Source: Pilasporangium apinafurcum (lineage: Eukaryota; Oomycota; Peronosporomycetes; Pythiales; Pythiaceae). Taken from it: DNA of 64,000 nt. Shown here piece after piece: positions 9,608 through 21,200 of the stretch (the stretch's first letter is position 1; each line of letters starts with the position of its first letter). The stretch is from contig BCKE01000037.1 of assembly GCA_001600495.1 (NCBI GenBank), positions 62,001 to 126,000 of the forward strand, given 5' to 3'. The notes beneath the pieces were generated by a model. The model saw nothing but the letters and a program-made list of their open reading frames with translations. It did not search any database and had not been told where the DNA came from. Position numbers and translations under genes: made by a program.

Positions 9608-12195
9608 CTATTGTTTTCGTTCGTAAATCATCATGTACGACTCAGAGACACCGATAAGCTGCGGCATGGTTTCCTGCACATGAAGATCTTGAATCTCGTA
9701 CCATTGCTCGGTGGCCTATTAATCAATAGTATCCGGTTAATTACCACAGCCATAACCATCGAAAAGCACATGCAAAGAGATCTTACTCTATTCTGCACAT
9801 GGACACGGTAGCTTCCTTCTGTCAACGGGTTGGTTTTCAGGTCGGCTGTTTCTTTACCGGTCATTATGGGACTGTCATGACAAATATTGGCGATCAAATT
9901 ATATCTGCACCAGAACAAGCACAAGTTTGACCCACTCTTTCTATCTCTGAAGGACTATAATTGAATACTACGTACTTTGTAGAGGGGACAGTGACTCTCA
10001 AGATCTTCTGAATCAAGTCTGATTTTTCCACACAATCCTACATGGACAAGAAATTCAATTCATCAACGTCTGAAAGCGCCAGCGATATCAGTTGCATTGC
10101 TCATGTTACCTTGGACGACACATTATGTTTTATCAGGATAGCGCGCAACTCTGAAATAGACCTAACACATAATCATTCAACAAAGCAGTTCATTTACTCG
10201 TACTGCATACAAGGAATTAAGCATGCTCATCATAATTGCTTACCGTTTCTGAAGCTCTTCTTCGGTTGGAATCGATTGATCAAGTTTCAAATAGTTGCGC
10301 AATTCCAAATTCTTCACAGGAAAGTTTACAATCGTTGGGTTCTTCTCAATAAAGAAGTTATTGCGCGTGAATCGCTTCACATGGAAAATAATGTACGGTG
10401 GGAGTGACGAGATCTTGTACGTCTTAGCTAAGCGTTGCGAGCCTTGAAGGACGTGCTACATAGCCCGAAACACGACACCAAGTATCCGACCGTTTTAGGC
10501 ACAAGCATCCACGCAGTAAAGGAGATATAACATATCATACCGTAATGTGAGTTCCATCGTACTTCTCTAGGACTGTAAACAAAGGGATCTAAGGCGAAGA
10601 CATTCATAATCAGATGCAGGAACAAAGTGAGCGCAACTAGATCACATCACACCTGTGGAATAATATTGCCACCCTGTGAATCCTTGAACAGAGGAGTCGA
10701 AGGTAAATCCAATGCCATTAATCTGTGCAATACGCAGAAGTTATGACTCTGCACAAAGCTTAGCACAGTGACGGTGTCTTACAAAAATGGAGACGTTGCA
10801 GTTGTAGTAGCATGATTCTGGTCACCATTCTCAGCAGATTCCAAGGTCGTCGTCGGCTTGGTTACGTCTGTTGTCGTTACCTCCACAAATCCCTGGAAGC
10901 ATTTGTGAATGATGCTACTTCCAGGCTTGGATGTTCCGCCTAGACCCTGTGCATACAGTTTCAGCGTTACGTCATTTATTTAACGTGCTTCAAATATAAA
11001 GTTGAGATAAGAAGACATACCCGGTGTAATTCGTTCAGCAGCCACGACAGAAATTCGACGCTCTCATTCTGTTTGCCAATATGGAATCGCTTCTTGCTAC
11101 TCACAGAGACTACCTGCACGAATTCATGTGGACTGATCTAGATAGCAGGAGCAGAAAGAAAATCAACACTGTAACCAACATAAGGAAATAAACGCACAAT
11201 GAGTTCCACCCTACCGTGTTCTTAAAGTTATGCGGACTCCACATCTTACGCAACAGCTCTCCAAAGCGCAACACAAGGCTGGATTTTGTCTTTCCGACGG
11301 TGTTGGACGCATCCAAGAAGAATCCGCGGAGTGGAGGCACGTGTGCCAGTGCCTGGACAACGACATTGATGTAATCTGTATGCTTCAAGTTGTTCAACCC
11401 GATAAATCCTACGGACACAATCAATAAAAATGGTCAAAGACAATGGCCACTCCTGGATTGCACTAAATATTGGACAGCTTCATTACCTGGAAGATACGAG
11501 ACTCCGAACGCATCTTGTGCCAAAATACGATTTTGATCTAATTTTGCAATCTCATCGCCCTGGAAGGTTGGACGCAAAGCATCCTGAATGGGTTTAAGGG
11601 TGTTGTCAATGACCTCGTAGTTGTCTGGCACCATCAACACAGGTTAACAACGGTTCAAACCTACCTAAACAAACTGAACGAGAAATCAATATAATAAAGC
11701 AAACCCTCACTCACCCGGCAGACAGTAAATTTTATCGTTCTGGAGGTTGATGAACACGTGATGGCCGTTCTGTACTGAGTGCGTGAACGCATGGGTTGAC
11801 TTGCCTCGGCCTTTGAAATATTTCCCACAGACCAGGCACGCGTACACGTTTTGATCCGAAAGACTAATGGAGCATACTTTCTCGAAGTCAAAGTCCAGCA
11901 GTTGATGGTTGATCGTGTCCAAATACGGACACTTTCGCCGTTTGGTGTCGCCGTTTACTACTGGATCTACTTCCTCCGCTTTCCGCTTCATATCCGTTGT
12001 TTGCCGAGTCAAAATGTCCTTGGACATGTCCCTATCCAAGCGAAGTACGTGAGGGACAATGACTTTCAAATTTTCGGGACTATCACTGTCCCGAATATAA
12101 CACAATACGTTATATTCGGTCCCTACAGTTCCGAAAAAAAAACGCTTGACATTAGGCTGTCTGATGACGCGCACTGATGATGGATGATGTCCCAT
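9608..12195 (-). CDS. USP39/Sad1-type splicing factor (inactive ubiquitin protease)
   Basis: Multi-exon gene reconstructed on the minus strand. USP39 (yeast Sad1) keeps the U4/U6.U5 tri-snRNP intact and helps it join the spliceosome. Exon 1 (12195-11715) has a variable N-terminus and then the zinc-finger UBP domain (CPYLDTINHQLLDFDFEKVC, NVYACLVCGKYFKGRG, NGHHVFINL). It continues across 11660 with DNYEVIDNTL, FIGLNNLKHTDYINVVVQAL, FGELLRKMWSPHNFKNT, FHVKRFTRNNFFIEKNPTIV (about 10300-10400) and YNLIANICHDS, ending in YEIQDLHVQETMPQLIGVSE and TAG at 9608-9610. The active-site Cys of deubiquitinases is Asp here (HTDYIN), as in human USP39, so no protease activity is expected. The start is the ATG at 12195; an upstream in-frame codon is TTG. 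Convergent with spastin, about 100 bp apart. Confidence 0.95.
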
Positions 12196-12592
12196 GGTAC
12201 CCAAGCACCAAACGGGGAGATGAAAGTCGGGGATTTCTGTTTGAATTGTTTATCAGGCTACTTGCCGCATCATACTCAAGCAAATAAATACTCAACTATT
12301 TGTTTTTCGATTGCTATTCTCATCAATGATGCTTTCTCCGACAGGGTATTCCAGGATACGAATAGCCATGCAAATCACGCCAATTGGCCATATCGCTCAA
12401 GCAGAAGGGGTGACGCATAATAAAACCTAAACAATACTAAGAAATACAAAGGCAATGACGTCACGCGTACTTAATCGAATATTCATTGTACAACGTGTGG
12501 TCGATCATTCCTCCTCACCCAACACCCGCAGTCCGCAAACCACCCAAGCAGAAAAGAATCCCCCTTCAAGCACAAAAGGAAGAAAGAAAGAC
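12196..12592. promoter_or_regulatory. divergent promoter region, USP39 / PDH E1-alpha
   Basis: 397 bp between the two start codons. It must hold the promoters of both genes. No coding sequence is supported inside it. Confidence 0.45.
12505..12511 (+). promoter_or_regulatory. candidate initiator (TCATTCC)
   Basis: TCATTCC, about 80 bp upstream of the PDH E1-alpha ATG, matches the core of the oomycete initiator element (TCATTYY type) as I recall it. It is followed by a pyrimidine-rich stretch, CTCCTCACCC. It is a seven-base match, so chance is possible. Confidence 0.3.
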
Positions 12593-13946
12593 ATGTTGCT
12601 CCGTCGTCCATCGTCTCTCGCTATGCGGGCTTCGTCTAACGCCACGCGTGCGTTTAGCGCCTCCAGTGACAATGTCAAGTGCGAATTCACCCAACCGTTC
12701 AAGCTCCACAGTACGAGCGCGATAGAAAATCGAATTTTTAGAAGGATAAGTGTGGAATTCTCATGTTGTCTGTGGTGGATAATGTAGATCTTGAAAAGGG
12801 CCCGGAAAACTATGCGCAAACGAACCGCGAAGAGCTGCTAAGCTACTACCGCCTCATGTACACGATGCGTCGTATGGAAATCACGTGCGATAACGAATAC
12901 AAGGTGAGGATGATGCGGCTCTTGCTGTTTGTTTCCGGTGGGATTGGAAATCTTACTATGGATTTCTTGTGACTATGTGATAGGCACGAACTATTCGTGG
13001 TTTCTGCCACTTGTACGACGGTCAAGAGGCTGTCGCAACGGGTGTGGAAGCGGCGTTGGACCGCTCGGATTCCTGGATCACCTCGTACCGTAATCACTGC
13101 ACCATGCTTGCGCGTGGTGGCAACGTGAAGTCTATTCTGGGTGAATTGTTTGGCACCTCCGCTGGTGCCATCAAGGCAAAGGGTGGTTCCATGCACTTTT
13201 ACAACAAGAAAGAGAACTTCTACGGTGGCCAGGGCATTGTCGGTGCACAGGTGCCTGTGGGTGTTGGTCTTGCGTTCGCCAGCAAGTACAACCACAATGG
13301 CGATGGCTTGATGCCTTGCGCGATTACTATGTTTGGTGATGGTGCTGCCAACCAGGGCCAAATCTGGGAAGCCGCCAACATGGCGGCGCTGTGGAAGTTG
13401 CCTGCTATCTTTTGTATTGAAAACAACCACTACGGCATGGGAACATCCATCGAACGTTCTTCCTCCAACACTGAATACTATACCATGGGTAACAAGATTC
13501 CTGGTATTTGGTGCGATGGTATGGACGTGTTGGCGGTGCGTGAATGCACCAAGTTCTTAAAGCAGTGGTGCGGCGAAGGCAACGGCCCGATTTACGTGGA
13601 AATGAGCACCTACCGTTACCATGGCCACTCGATGTCGGATCCAGGTGTGACGTACCGCAACCGTGACGAAATCTCGCAAATGCGTGCATCGCGTGATCCC
13701 ATTGAAAGTGCTAAGAAGCGTCTGCTTGAACACAACTTGGCGACCGCTGAAGAGATCAAGGAAATCGAAAAGGAAGTGCGTGCAGAAGTCGTCAAGGCCG
13801 CAAAAGAAGCCAAGAATGCCGGCAAACCTGCAGAAGAAATTGCATTCAAGGATGTCTACACGGACGGCAAGGGTGGTAACGAATACCCTCCGTTCATTCG
13901 CTTCCCAGATATCGCCAAAAGCATGGTCAACGGCAAGCGCGTGTAA
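12593..13946 (+). CDS. PDHA: pyruvate dehydrogenase E1 component, alpha subunit (mitochondrial)
   Basis: Three exons (12593-12710, 12788-12903, 12984-13946), 398 residues, close to the family norm. With E1-beta it decarboxylates pyruvate using thiamine diphosphate and passes the acetyl group to E2 in the mitochondrial matrix. The N-terminus MLLRRPSSLAMRASSNATR is a mitochondrial presequence. Mature-region landmarks are TIRGFCHLYDGQEA, YGGQGIVGAQVPVGVGLAFA, and the ThDP motif from GDGAANQGQIWEA to CIENN. The regulatory loop YRYHGHSMSDPGVTYR has the Ser phosphorylated in mammals by PDH kinase, so control by phosphorylation is likely. The C-terminal part is Lys/Glu-rich with a short extension relative to animals. 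Exon 3 is GC-richer than its neighbours, as expected for a highly expressed gene. Intron lengths 77 and 80 nt; all phases agree. Confidence 0.97.
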
Positions 13947-14419
13947 GTTTGTGTTTGTCCATATCGATTGGATGAATACTGGAACGACGAAGCCCATTGG
14001 ATACTAGAGCAGCGCCACTGCATCATTATATTGGTTCGTTGGGGGCACGTACGACCCCTGGTGAATAAGCAAAAGCACATCTCAACGACAGTTTACTTTG
14101 AAAAATCGCACGAGGAACGGAATCTTTGTTTACACAACGCTATGGTATTTGATAAGTGATTTTCCCTCCTTATGTGTTCATATTATTTCAGATTTGATCG
14201 GTGCTTCTTCTGCTTTCATTATTGTTATTGACGCATGTTGTATTCCCTATGATACGTTGGCCGACATGGACTACTTGACTCGTTTCTGCATTCTCAACTT
14301 TGCAGCTCTTCTCCCTTCACATTCAAATGGACGTAGTCCATATACATAACTCATAAACTCATTGGTGCTTCTCCTTTCCCGCTTCGACAGGATCAGCAAT
14401 AATTGACCTCTCCCTGAAA
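13947..14419. other. intergenic, convergent 3' regions
   Basis: 473 bp between the stop codons of PDH E1-alpha (plus) and the START-FYVE gene (minus). Expected to hold both 3' UTRs. Nothing else recognised. Confidence 0.5.
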
Positions 14420-16573
14420 TCAATAACGGTGCGGAGAATCAAGCTTCCTTGCTGACTGTTGCGATTGGTTGCTTTTAGTAGACTGACAGTTGATCGAGTC
14501 TGGGAGTTCAGGGTGATCATTTTGGGCACAAAGTGCTGGGGCTCGAGGCGATGATTGGCAAAGCTCGTATCGTGATTGGTTGTTCGAGTCCGTCTGTCCA
14601 TTTTGTTGATTGTTGCTCAGCAGTGGACTCATATCCTGATGTTCACGTTGCAGTGCAATGATGCGATGATGCGATAATTTACGAGCATGTTGTGCGAGGT
14701 TGTTCGCATACTTCGCTCGCATGATGATATCCTCTGCCCGTTCCATGGCTTCAGCAAATTGCGATTTAGTATCCGCACACTGCATGGCTTGATAGCACTC
14801 TCGCGAAGCTGCCGTCGTGGCCATGATGGCAGTAGTTTCATGAGTTAATCCTTTCAATGATCGTGCGTTACCGCCGTCCAGTACTGAATTGGTCGTGCAC
14901 AGTGCTGTTAACGCTGGAATCTCGTCTGTTTGGGATGGAAACGGACCTGGCGTCAGTGTTGAACTGGTTGAGCTGACTGACGATGTTGACGAGAAGTACT
15001 CGAATTGTCGAAGCGAGTCTTCTTCAGTGGTAGTCTCACTGTCCTCTGGTTGAGGGTCGCTGGCGTTTCCCATTCGAATTTGATGCTGACGGAACGCTTC
15101 GATAGAAATGGCCAAATCTGCAGGGCTACCTCGACGCTTGGTTCCAAAGAGTGATTCCTTGCGCATGATTAGACCATCACTGAACGAACGCCCTGGAAAG
15201 CTTGCCTTTGGGATTCCTAATGCTTCAGGATTGCACGAGAAGGTCTTATACTCAATCAAACGACTCCGTACGGGTTCTAGTAGATCATCATACGAACGGC
15301 GCTTCTGGTTTGAATATTGGCCCTGACTTCTAGATGTTGGAGTGGCAGACTTCACTTTCGAGTTTATCTCAGCAACGGAAGATCCCACGGACGACAGTGT
15401 AGTACCAGTATTGATCTTGAAGCCTCCTCGGCCACTAGCAAGGTTTGCAGCGAGTTTCGCTCTGCTAGGAGACTCAGGCATCCGAGAACATCGACGTGAT
15501 TCAAGGACACAAGCTGTGCAGACGCGTAATTGTCGCTCACCTACTTGTGGCACATGCGCAGTCCGCATGGAGCTGCAATTGCTACAAATCACCTCGCCAC
15601 ACTTCAAGCAGTTGTATCGGCGACGTAACAGACAGAAATTCTTTTCACAAATGCGGCAATGGTCCTGTTCAGACATCGGAATGACCTGCTGAGGAAGCAC
15701 AATTGACTCTTTCTTGGCACGAAAGTTCTCAATGTACTTAAGGATACCATTAATGCACTTCTCGACGTGCGATTGAATCGCGGAATTCGCCGCCCAGGCC
15801 GGCAAATCCCCATTTTTATCAAAATTGCATGTGTATGTCATGCGTAGTTCACCAGGTTTCTTAGTGGAATGGTACATGAAACCCATCAGTGGCACGATAT
15901 CTCTCGTGTACCGTGGCGACTCGGCAAATCGCGAGTTGTTGGGGACATCAACTGATTCCATAATACGGAATGCAATCTTTTGACCCTGGTCGTCCTCAAT
16001 CATGTCAACATATTCCAAAATGATGAAATCCCTGTCTTTTGTGAACGGACTTGAGCTCTTGAACGCTGCCCATTTGAGCGCGACGTACCGATGCGGATTC
16101 AGTTCCGACGGCTCGACGATGTTCTGAATGACAGCGCCGTCGAGAAAATCGGATGAGAGCATGCGCATCATTGTCTTGTATGACTCTGTTGTACTGGTGA
16201 TCATCGACTCAGCGACGTCGTCCATATCGCACGCAAACTTGCAAACTGCGTGGACATTGCAGGGTACACTGTTACCAACATCGGCACGGAAGAGCGAAAT
16301 ACCATGTTTCTCGTGCACAAGAGCCCATGGGATTCCACCAAGCAAATCGGTAGCCTCCAACAATGCCTCGGTCATGCTCTTAGCAATAGTTGTGAGTCGT
16401 TCTTTCTCCTTGACACTCATTTCTTCCCCATCTTCATCCTCATCGCTATCACCATTTCCGTGGCTGTGATGGTAAGTATCTGCTGGATCGTAAAGCGAGA
16501 CACCTTCATAATAGGAGCTGGTTGTGCTCCCGTGATGTGAAGACGAGCATCCGCTGTTTTCAATTCCCAACAT
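14420..16573 (-). CDS. START-FYVE domain protein
   Basis: Intronless, 717 residues. A START-like lipid-binding domain covers about residues 60-285 (LLEATDLLGGIPWALVHEKH, VEPSELNPHRYVALKWAAF, KDRDFIILEYVDMIEDD, MRMTYTCNF-type strand, and a final amphipathic helix). A FYVE-type zinc finger follows at about residues 305-360, with the Cys pairs CRICEK, CLKCGEVICSNC and the end RVCTAC. The canonical RRHHCR basic patch that reads phosphatidylinositol 3-phosphate is replaced by RRRYNC, and the leading WxxD is not evident, so lipid specificity may differ. The rest (residues 370-717) is Ser/Thr-rich and disordered, with Gln/Asn-rich stretches. START-FYVE fusions are expanded in oomycetes, from general knowledge. 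Likely endosomal or membrane-associated; ligand unknown. Confidence 0.88.
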   Translation of the reverse strand: MLGIENSGCSSSHHGSTTSSYYEGVSLYDPADTYHHSHGNGDSDEDEDGEEMSVKEKERLTTIAKSMTEALLEATDLLGGIPWALVHEKHGISLFRADVGNSVPCNVHAVCKFACDMDDVAESMITSTTESYKTMMRMLSSDFLDGAVIQNIVEPSELNPHRYVALKWAAFKSSSPFTKDRDFIILEYVDMIEDDQGQKIAFRIMESVDVPNNSRFAESPRYTRDIVPLMGFMYHSTKKPGELRMTYTCNFDKNGDLPAWAANSAIQSHVEKCINGILKYIENFRAKKESIVLPQQVIPMSEQDHCRICEKNFCLLRRRYNCLKCGEVICSNCSSMRTAHVPQVGERQLRVCTACVLESRRCSRMPESPSRAKLAANLASGRGGFKINTGTTLSSVGSSVAEINSKVKSATPTSRSQGQYSNQKRRSYDDLLEPVRSRLIEYKTFSCNPEALGIPKASFPGRSFSDGLIMRKESLFGTKRRGSPADLAISIEAFRQHQIRMGNASDPQPEDSETTTEEDSLRQFEYFSSTSSVSSTSSTLTPGPFPSQTDEIPALTALCTTNSVLDGGNARSLKGLTHETTAIMATTAASRECYQAMQCADTKSQFAEAMERAEDIIMRAKYANNLAQHARKLSHHRIIALQREHQDMSPLLSNNQQNGQTDSNNQSRYELCQSSPRAPALCAQNDHPELPDSINCQSTKSNQSQQSARKLDSPHRY

Positions 16574-18218
16574 GTTGCTTATCTCCTGTGTCTCTGCTTC
16601 TCTCTGGTTGGAAATGGTGGCAGAATGAAAAGTGGGAAGTGAGTCTTCACCTGAAGTTGAAGCTGGTTGGTGGCAGTTTTTATTTGGGCGTTTTCGTTTT
16701 AGGGTTTGTATTTTTTTTTTTCGATGGATTCTATAGTTCGGTGTGTCGTAACGCGTGTCTCTCGTATTGGAATTTAATAAATTTTAACAAAAAAGAAAAA
16801 CAAAAAAAACAAAAAAAACTTGGACAAACCAGCAGTTATTAAATCAAAAAAAATGGCCAGATCGATCAAACGTACAAGCGGACGGAAGCACGAAAATGAA
16901 AAAGCGGAACGCACCTGCAACGAACGTAAATATACAGTTGAGGCGTCGGAGCGGAGAGACTGCATAACGGATGTTCGGTAACATCGCTCTTTTTCCCTAT
17001 TTTTGTTTTCTTTTTTTTATTTTTATTTTTACTATGCCCTTCTTCCTTCTTCTTCTTCTTCAGTCGATATATGTTCGATATTCCGATAGTTCGACTATTT
17101 CTAGGATCCATCTTTTCTTTTTTTTCTCTGACTTTCCGCTTTTATTGGCCTCGCGTGCCTCTCCGACTTTGTCAGCCTGCAATACAAAGAGATTCTCGAA
17201 TTCCTCCCCATCCAACCATCACAATTCCTTCGACACAACGAAAAACAAGATCCAAAATAAATTGCAGTCAGACAAGAAGATGTGATCATTGGGGAGTTAC
17301 TGTCCGAAAACGGCATCAAAGGAGTATCAATAGATACAGACTATGCTTGTGATCTACACTCGACATTGCTCAACCGAGTTTGCGGTTTAGAAGCGGGACT
17401 CATCATACTATAGACACAGACCCCAAAAAGATCGAAATGAAGCAGCAGCCTTTCGGAAATGGAAGGAATCTGCGGCACGACATGATCGATTGATCACAAA
17501 GCCATCCTCTTCTTTTTTTCAGCCCCATGTGATGGTGCTTATATGATACAGACAGAGAAACTCATCTACGTCATACGTGCCATTCCACGAGCACCTTACA
17601 ACAGGAGACATCTCCTCTGCCCTACTAGTGATTTTGTCCTGGTCTACTTTTTGATCGTGAAAAACCGCCGGAAATTGTCGTAAACGGAGTAGTTTACTAT
17701 AACATTTTATTACAGTTGCATCGAACAGGAGAATCGTTAACTTACTGACATGCACGTGCATGCATCAATCCAAAACGCGATCGTTTCCGTTACTTCTTCA
17801 TTGTAAATGGTAAACGAAACAGCGACCGTGTAGATATCATCGAACGTGGCATCGAAACTGGATGCGATCGGACGAATGGCGACTGTGTTCCTATTTTCCT
17901 CGTTCCCTATTTTCTCCAAGGACGTTTCGTTTTCCTTGCTTACCTTTTCGTACATCTACGAATCCATTTCGTTAGGTTGAAGTGAAGTATGATGAACCCA
18001 TTAGCCTTTGTAATCGAATACAACGATCTTATGATATTTATTATTTTATTAATTACTATAATACAATCGTTTTAAAAAGGATATTCAAAATTACAGTAAA
18101 GATTTATGGGCTAATTGGTTGCGCGGGTCTATTGGCCACTTGACCCGTTGAATGAATTTTTGGAAAGATCGTTTAATTTAGTGGGAATGGACGCAATGGA
18201 AAGTTGCCGTAGCCAGAA
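16574..18218. other. 1.6-kb intergenic region with homopolymer tracts
   Basis: Separates the START-FYVE gene (minus) from the giant gene (plus), so it should hold both promoters. It is unusual for long T and A runs: a T tract near 16710-16720, A-rich blocks near 16790-16822, and T-rich/CTT-rich runs near 17008-17060 and 17112-17130. Two short minus-strand frames at 17519-17761 and 17737-17955 are joined by a good GTAAGT donor, but splicing leads directly to a stop, so no gene is called. Confidence 0.5.
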
Positions 18219-21200
18219 ATGACGATGGAGAGGAGTGGGAGGAGCCTAGTAAAGCTACTGCTACTGCTTATCTGTCTCAACATTGCTATCAGTAGTAATG
18301 TGAGCGCCATCACATGCGTATTTGAGGACTTTCAGGAGTATGAGAGCTGCTACAATGCTGAGATTGACTCCGACGCGAGTGGCGATGCAGGTGTCACAAC
18401 TGATAGTCTCATCAATAACCCTTGCAGTAGTTCGTGCTCCTTTCACGTTCAAATACCCCAAGTTTGGTACACCGATTACTATCAACCGTTCAAGGAGATC
18501 AATACCAGCACAAACAACAGTGCATACTGTGAACCGGCAGTATCGTGGCTGTGTCCTCCTCAAGATCAGGGCAAGTGCTGTGTCATCCAAGAATCACTAT
18601 CCGTGAACAACACATACCGTCGGCTGTGCGGAAAGCAGACCGCAATCGCAAATGGCACTGTGAATCGTGTTGTTAAAGTGTCAAAGGATCAGGTGCTAGC
18701 CGCACTTGAAGATCAAGCTGTAGTTCTTAATGACTCGCTAGATATTGGCTCGACACTGTACGTGCGTGGACAGTGGATTCAAAAACCAAATTATAGTATT
18801 GGATTCGATATTTCAGATCCCAATGGAATTGGTGGCAAAGTTGTACTGCATTTTGATCGACGGTTGCAAAGCGCTTCTGTTAGTGCAACCTCTGATAAAA
18901 TTGCTGCCAATGTGACCGCTGGTTTGCTGGTGTTGGCAGAAGCAGAAACGTTCAACCTCACAGTGCTGTTTGGCTGGAAGCAGTGGGAAATGTACGTACA
19001 CCATGGTTTTGCGCGATAATGTTGGGTTCTCCTCCTGAGATTTAACACATTTGTCATGCTGCTTGCCCTCCAGCTATATGAACGCTCTACAATTGTTTTC
19101 TTTGGATATCAGTGTTATACCAAGCACAATCATATCTGTTGGACTCCAGTCTTTTGAATGCGTAACCGCGATGGGAATGACGTGGTCAGCCGCTGACAAG
19201 TTCGTGCCAGCGATCCATAATAGTGTTATCTTAAGGCATGGTACTCCAAATGCAACAATACGTGCTTGTTGTGAAGAATGCAGATATCAAGATCGATGCA
19301 CGGGTTGCTCTTTAAGAGGCAATATGTGTTATTTGTTGCATGATGGAACAACAACGGAAACTCCTGCTGCAGTAAATGTGATGCAAGCTGATATGCGACT
19401 CAGATTTTTCTCCCAGTCAGGATGCGAGTGTACTCCAAAATATTCCCAGGCAACATCATTGTCCTCCACGTGCTACCTCACAAATAACAGTTCAAGACTC
19501 CAGTGCGCTCTTAACACGTCTAAGCCATGCATGAACAATGATCGAAATGCAACCTGGGATTTCTGCAATGGTAAGAAGGACTGCTGGATCTCCTGTCCTG
19601 TAGTATCTAAACAGTTCATATTTTTTTAGTTCTCAACATCTCAGTTTTTCCAAGTATTGGCAGTTCTAGTGGAACAGGTCGGCCTGTCAACGTCACTTTA
19701 TACGATGACGCAGGGTCAATCATTAAGCAGACAACCTTTCCTATGGGTATCGCAAGAGGAGTATCCACGACAATTCAAGTTTTGTTGGAGAATAAATTCA
19801 GTGTCCACCTGATAAAGGTAAAGTGATATGACCATATGGCTTTGAATTTTTTAGTTATTTGCTCACATGCATCTCTTCTATGTGTACTCAGATGGAAGCA
19901 AGTGAAATCGACTCATTGCAAGTCTCAGAGCTCCAGTTGAAGTTGAATGATCAGGCTCCAACGCTATTTTATGTGTCTCCCTCAGCAACTGTTTTCTATA
20001 AGAGAGAATTTGATGCAAAGCGGTTTGGTATTACCGCATTGTATTTTGTTCCGCTGTCGACTTTTTTGGATAATGGTACAGAACTCTGACTGATATGCAG
20101 TATGATAGTATTGTACACTTATGCTTCTGATTCTTTTGTTATGACGTAGATGGTGTGGAATCATATTACAACTTGAATGAAAGTGGGAATCACTGCTATT
20201 TTAATGATTTGAATGAGCAGCCGAATTTGTTCTTTCTTTCGGACGGATCAAAGGCATCGATTGTTACCGCCAAATCAACAAGTTCTTCTCGATATTTTCG
20301 ACGCTTGTCCGAAGAGATAAATATGGAGCAGACCAAAACACGAGTTATTTCCTTCATACCACGGATCATGACTAATCTTGCAGCAGCTACAGCAAACCAA
20401 GATTTGTATTTACCGAGTGAAAGAAGAGCGGTACCGAAAAATTCGACTATCATTTTGCACCTTCATGATATTATTGATCGCATCAAAGCGATGGAACGGA
20501 ACGAGGAAGATCCTCAAATCTGGTCTATCGAGATTTCATGGGATACTTTAAGCGCGTTCGTTGATGCACGAATTGATGATACATCGTCGCAGCAACAAAT
20601 TATTGGTGATAAACTTTATACAATGTGGCGTCTATTTGGCAAGATAATGCGAATCAGTGTCCGTGAAGATTTTATTGGTGAAATCGATTTTGAGATGCAT
20701 ATCCGAGTGAAAACAGGGGAGAAGGTTGTAAGGTTTTCACAGGTGTCACATATCACTGTCTTCGAAACAACGCCGATAATACAGATTTCGAATGGTCTCG
20801 TGTTTGAAAATACAAGCGCAACACTTGCAATTACACAAAACAAGGACATCAAGTATAATATTGGCATGGTTGTCAGCGGTTTCTATTTAGACAGTATCAA
20901 AGTCAAAGCTGTAGAGCCAGCACACGTCCTTCGATTCGGTTGTGATAGAGACAATTGTGAATTCATGATATTGAATTGGAATTCGATGAACAGTTCATGC
21001 TTCCTGGAAGTGTCGACCCTGATCAAGCAGTCTGTGACAGTAAAGTTCGTTGTTGTTTCGGCTACTACATTCGATGGAGTCACTATTGCGATTGAAGAAA
21101 ATTTCGCCGGATCTAAATTCGAACTGCATTGGATATCTAGACCATCCAGCACCATCTTTCTACCCGTATTTTTAATCAATTCTACTGTCCTTGTGTCTAC

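Noticed and set aside
17519-17955. Two minus-strand frames upstream of the giant gene (80 and 72 codons) joined by a GTAAGT donor
   Set aside because: Splicing at that donor to the nearest acceptor gives an immediate stop, and neither peptide has a recognisable domain.
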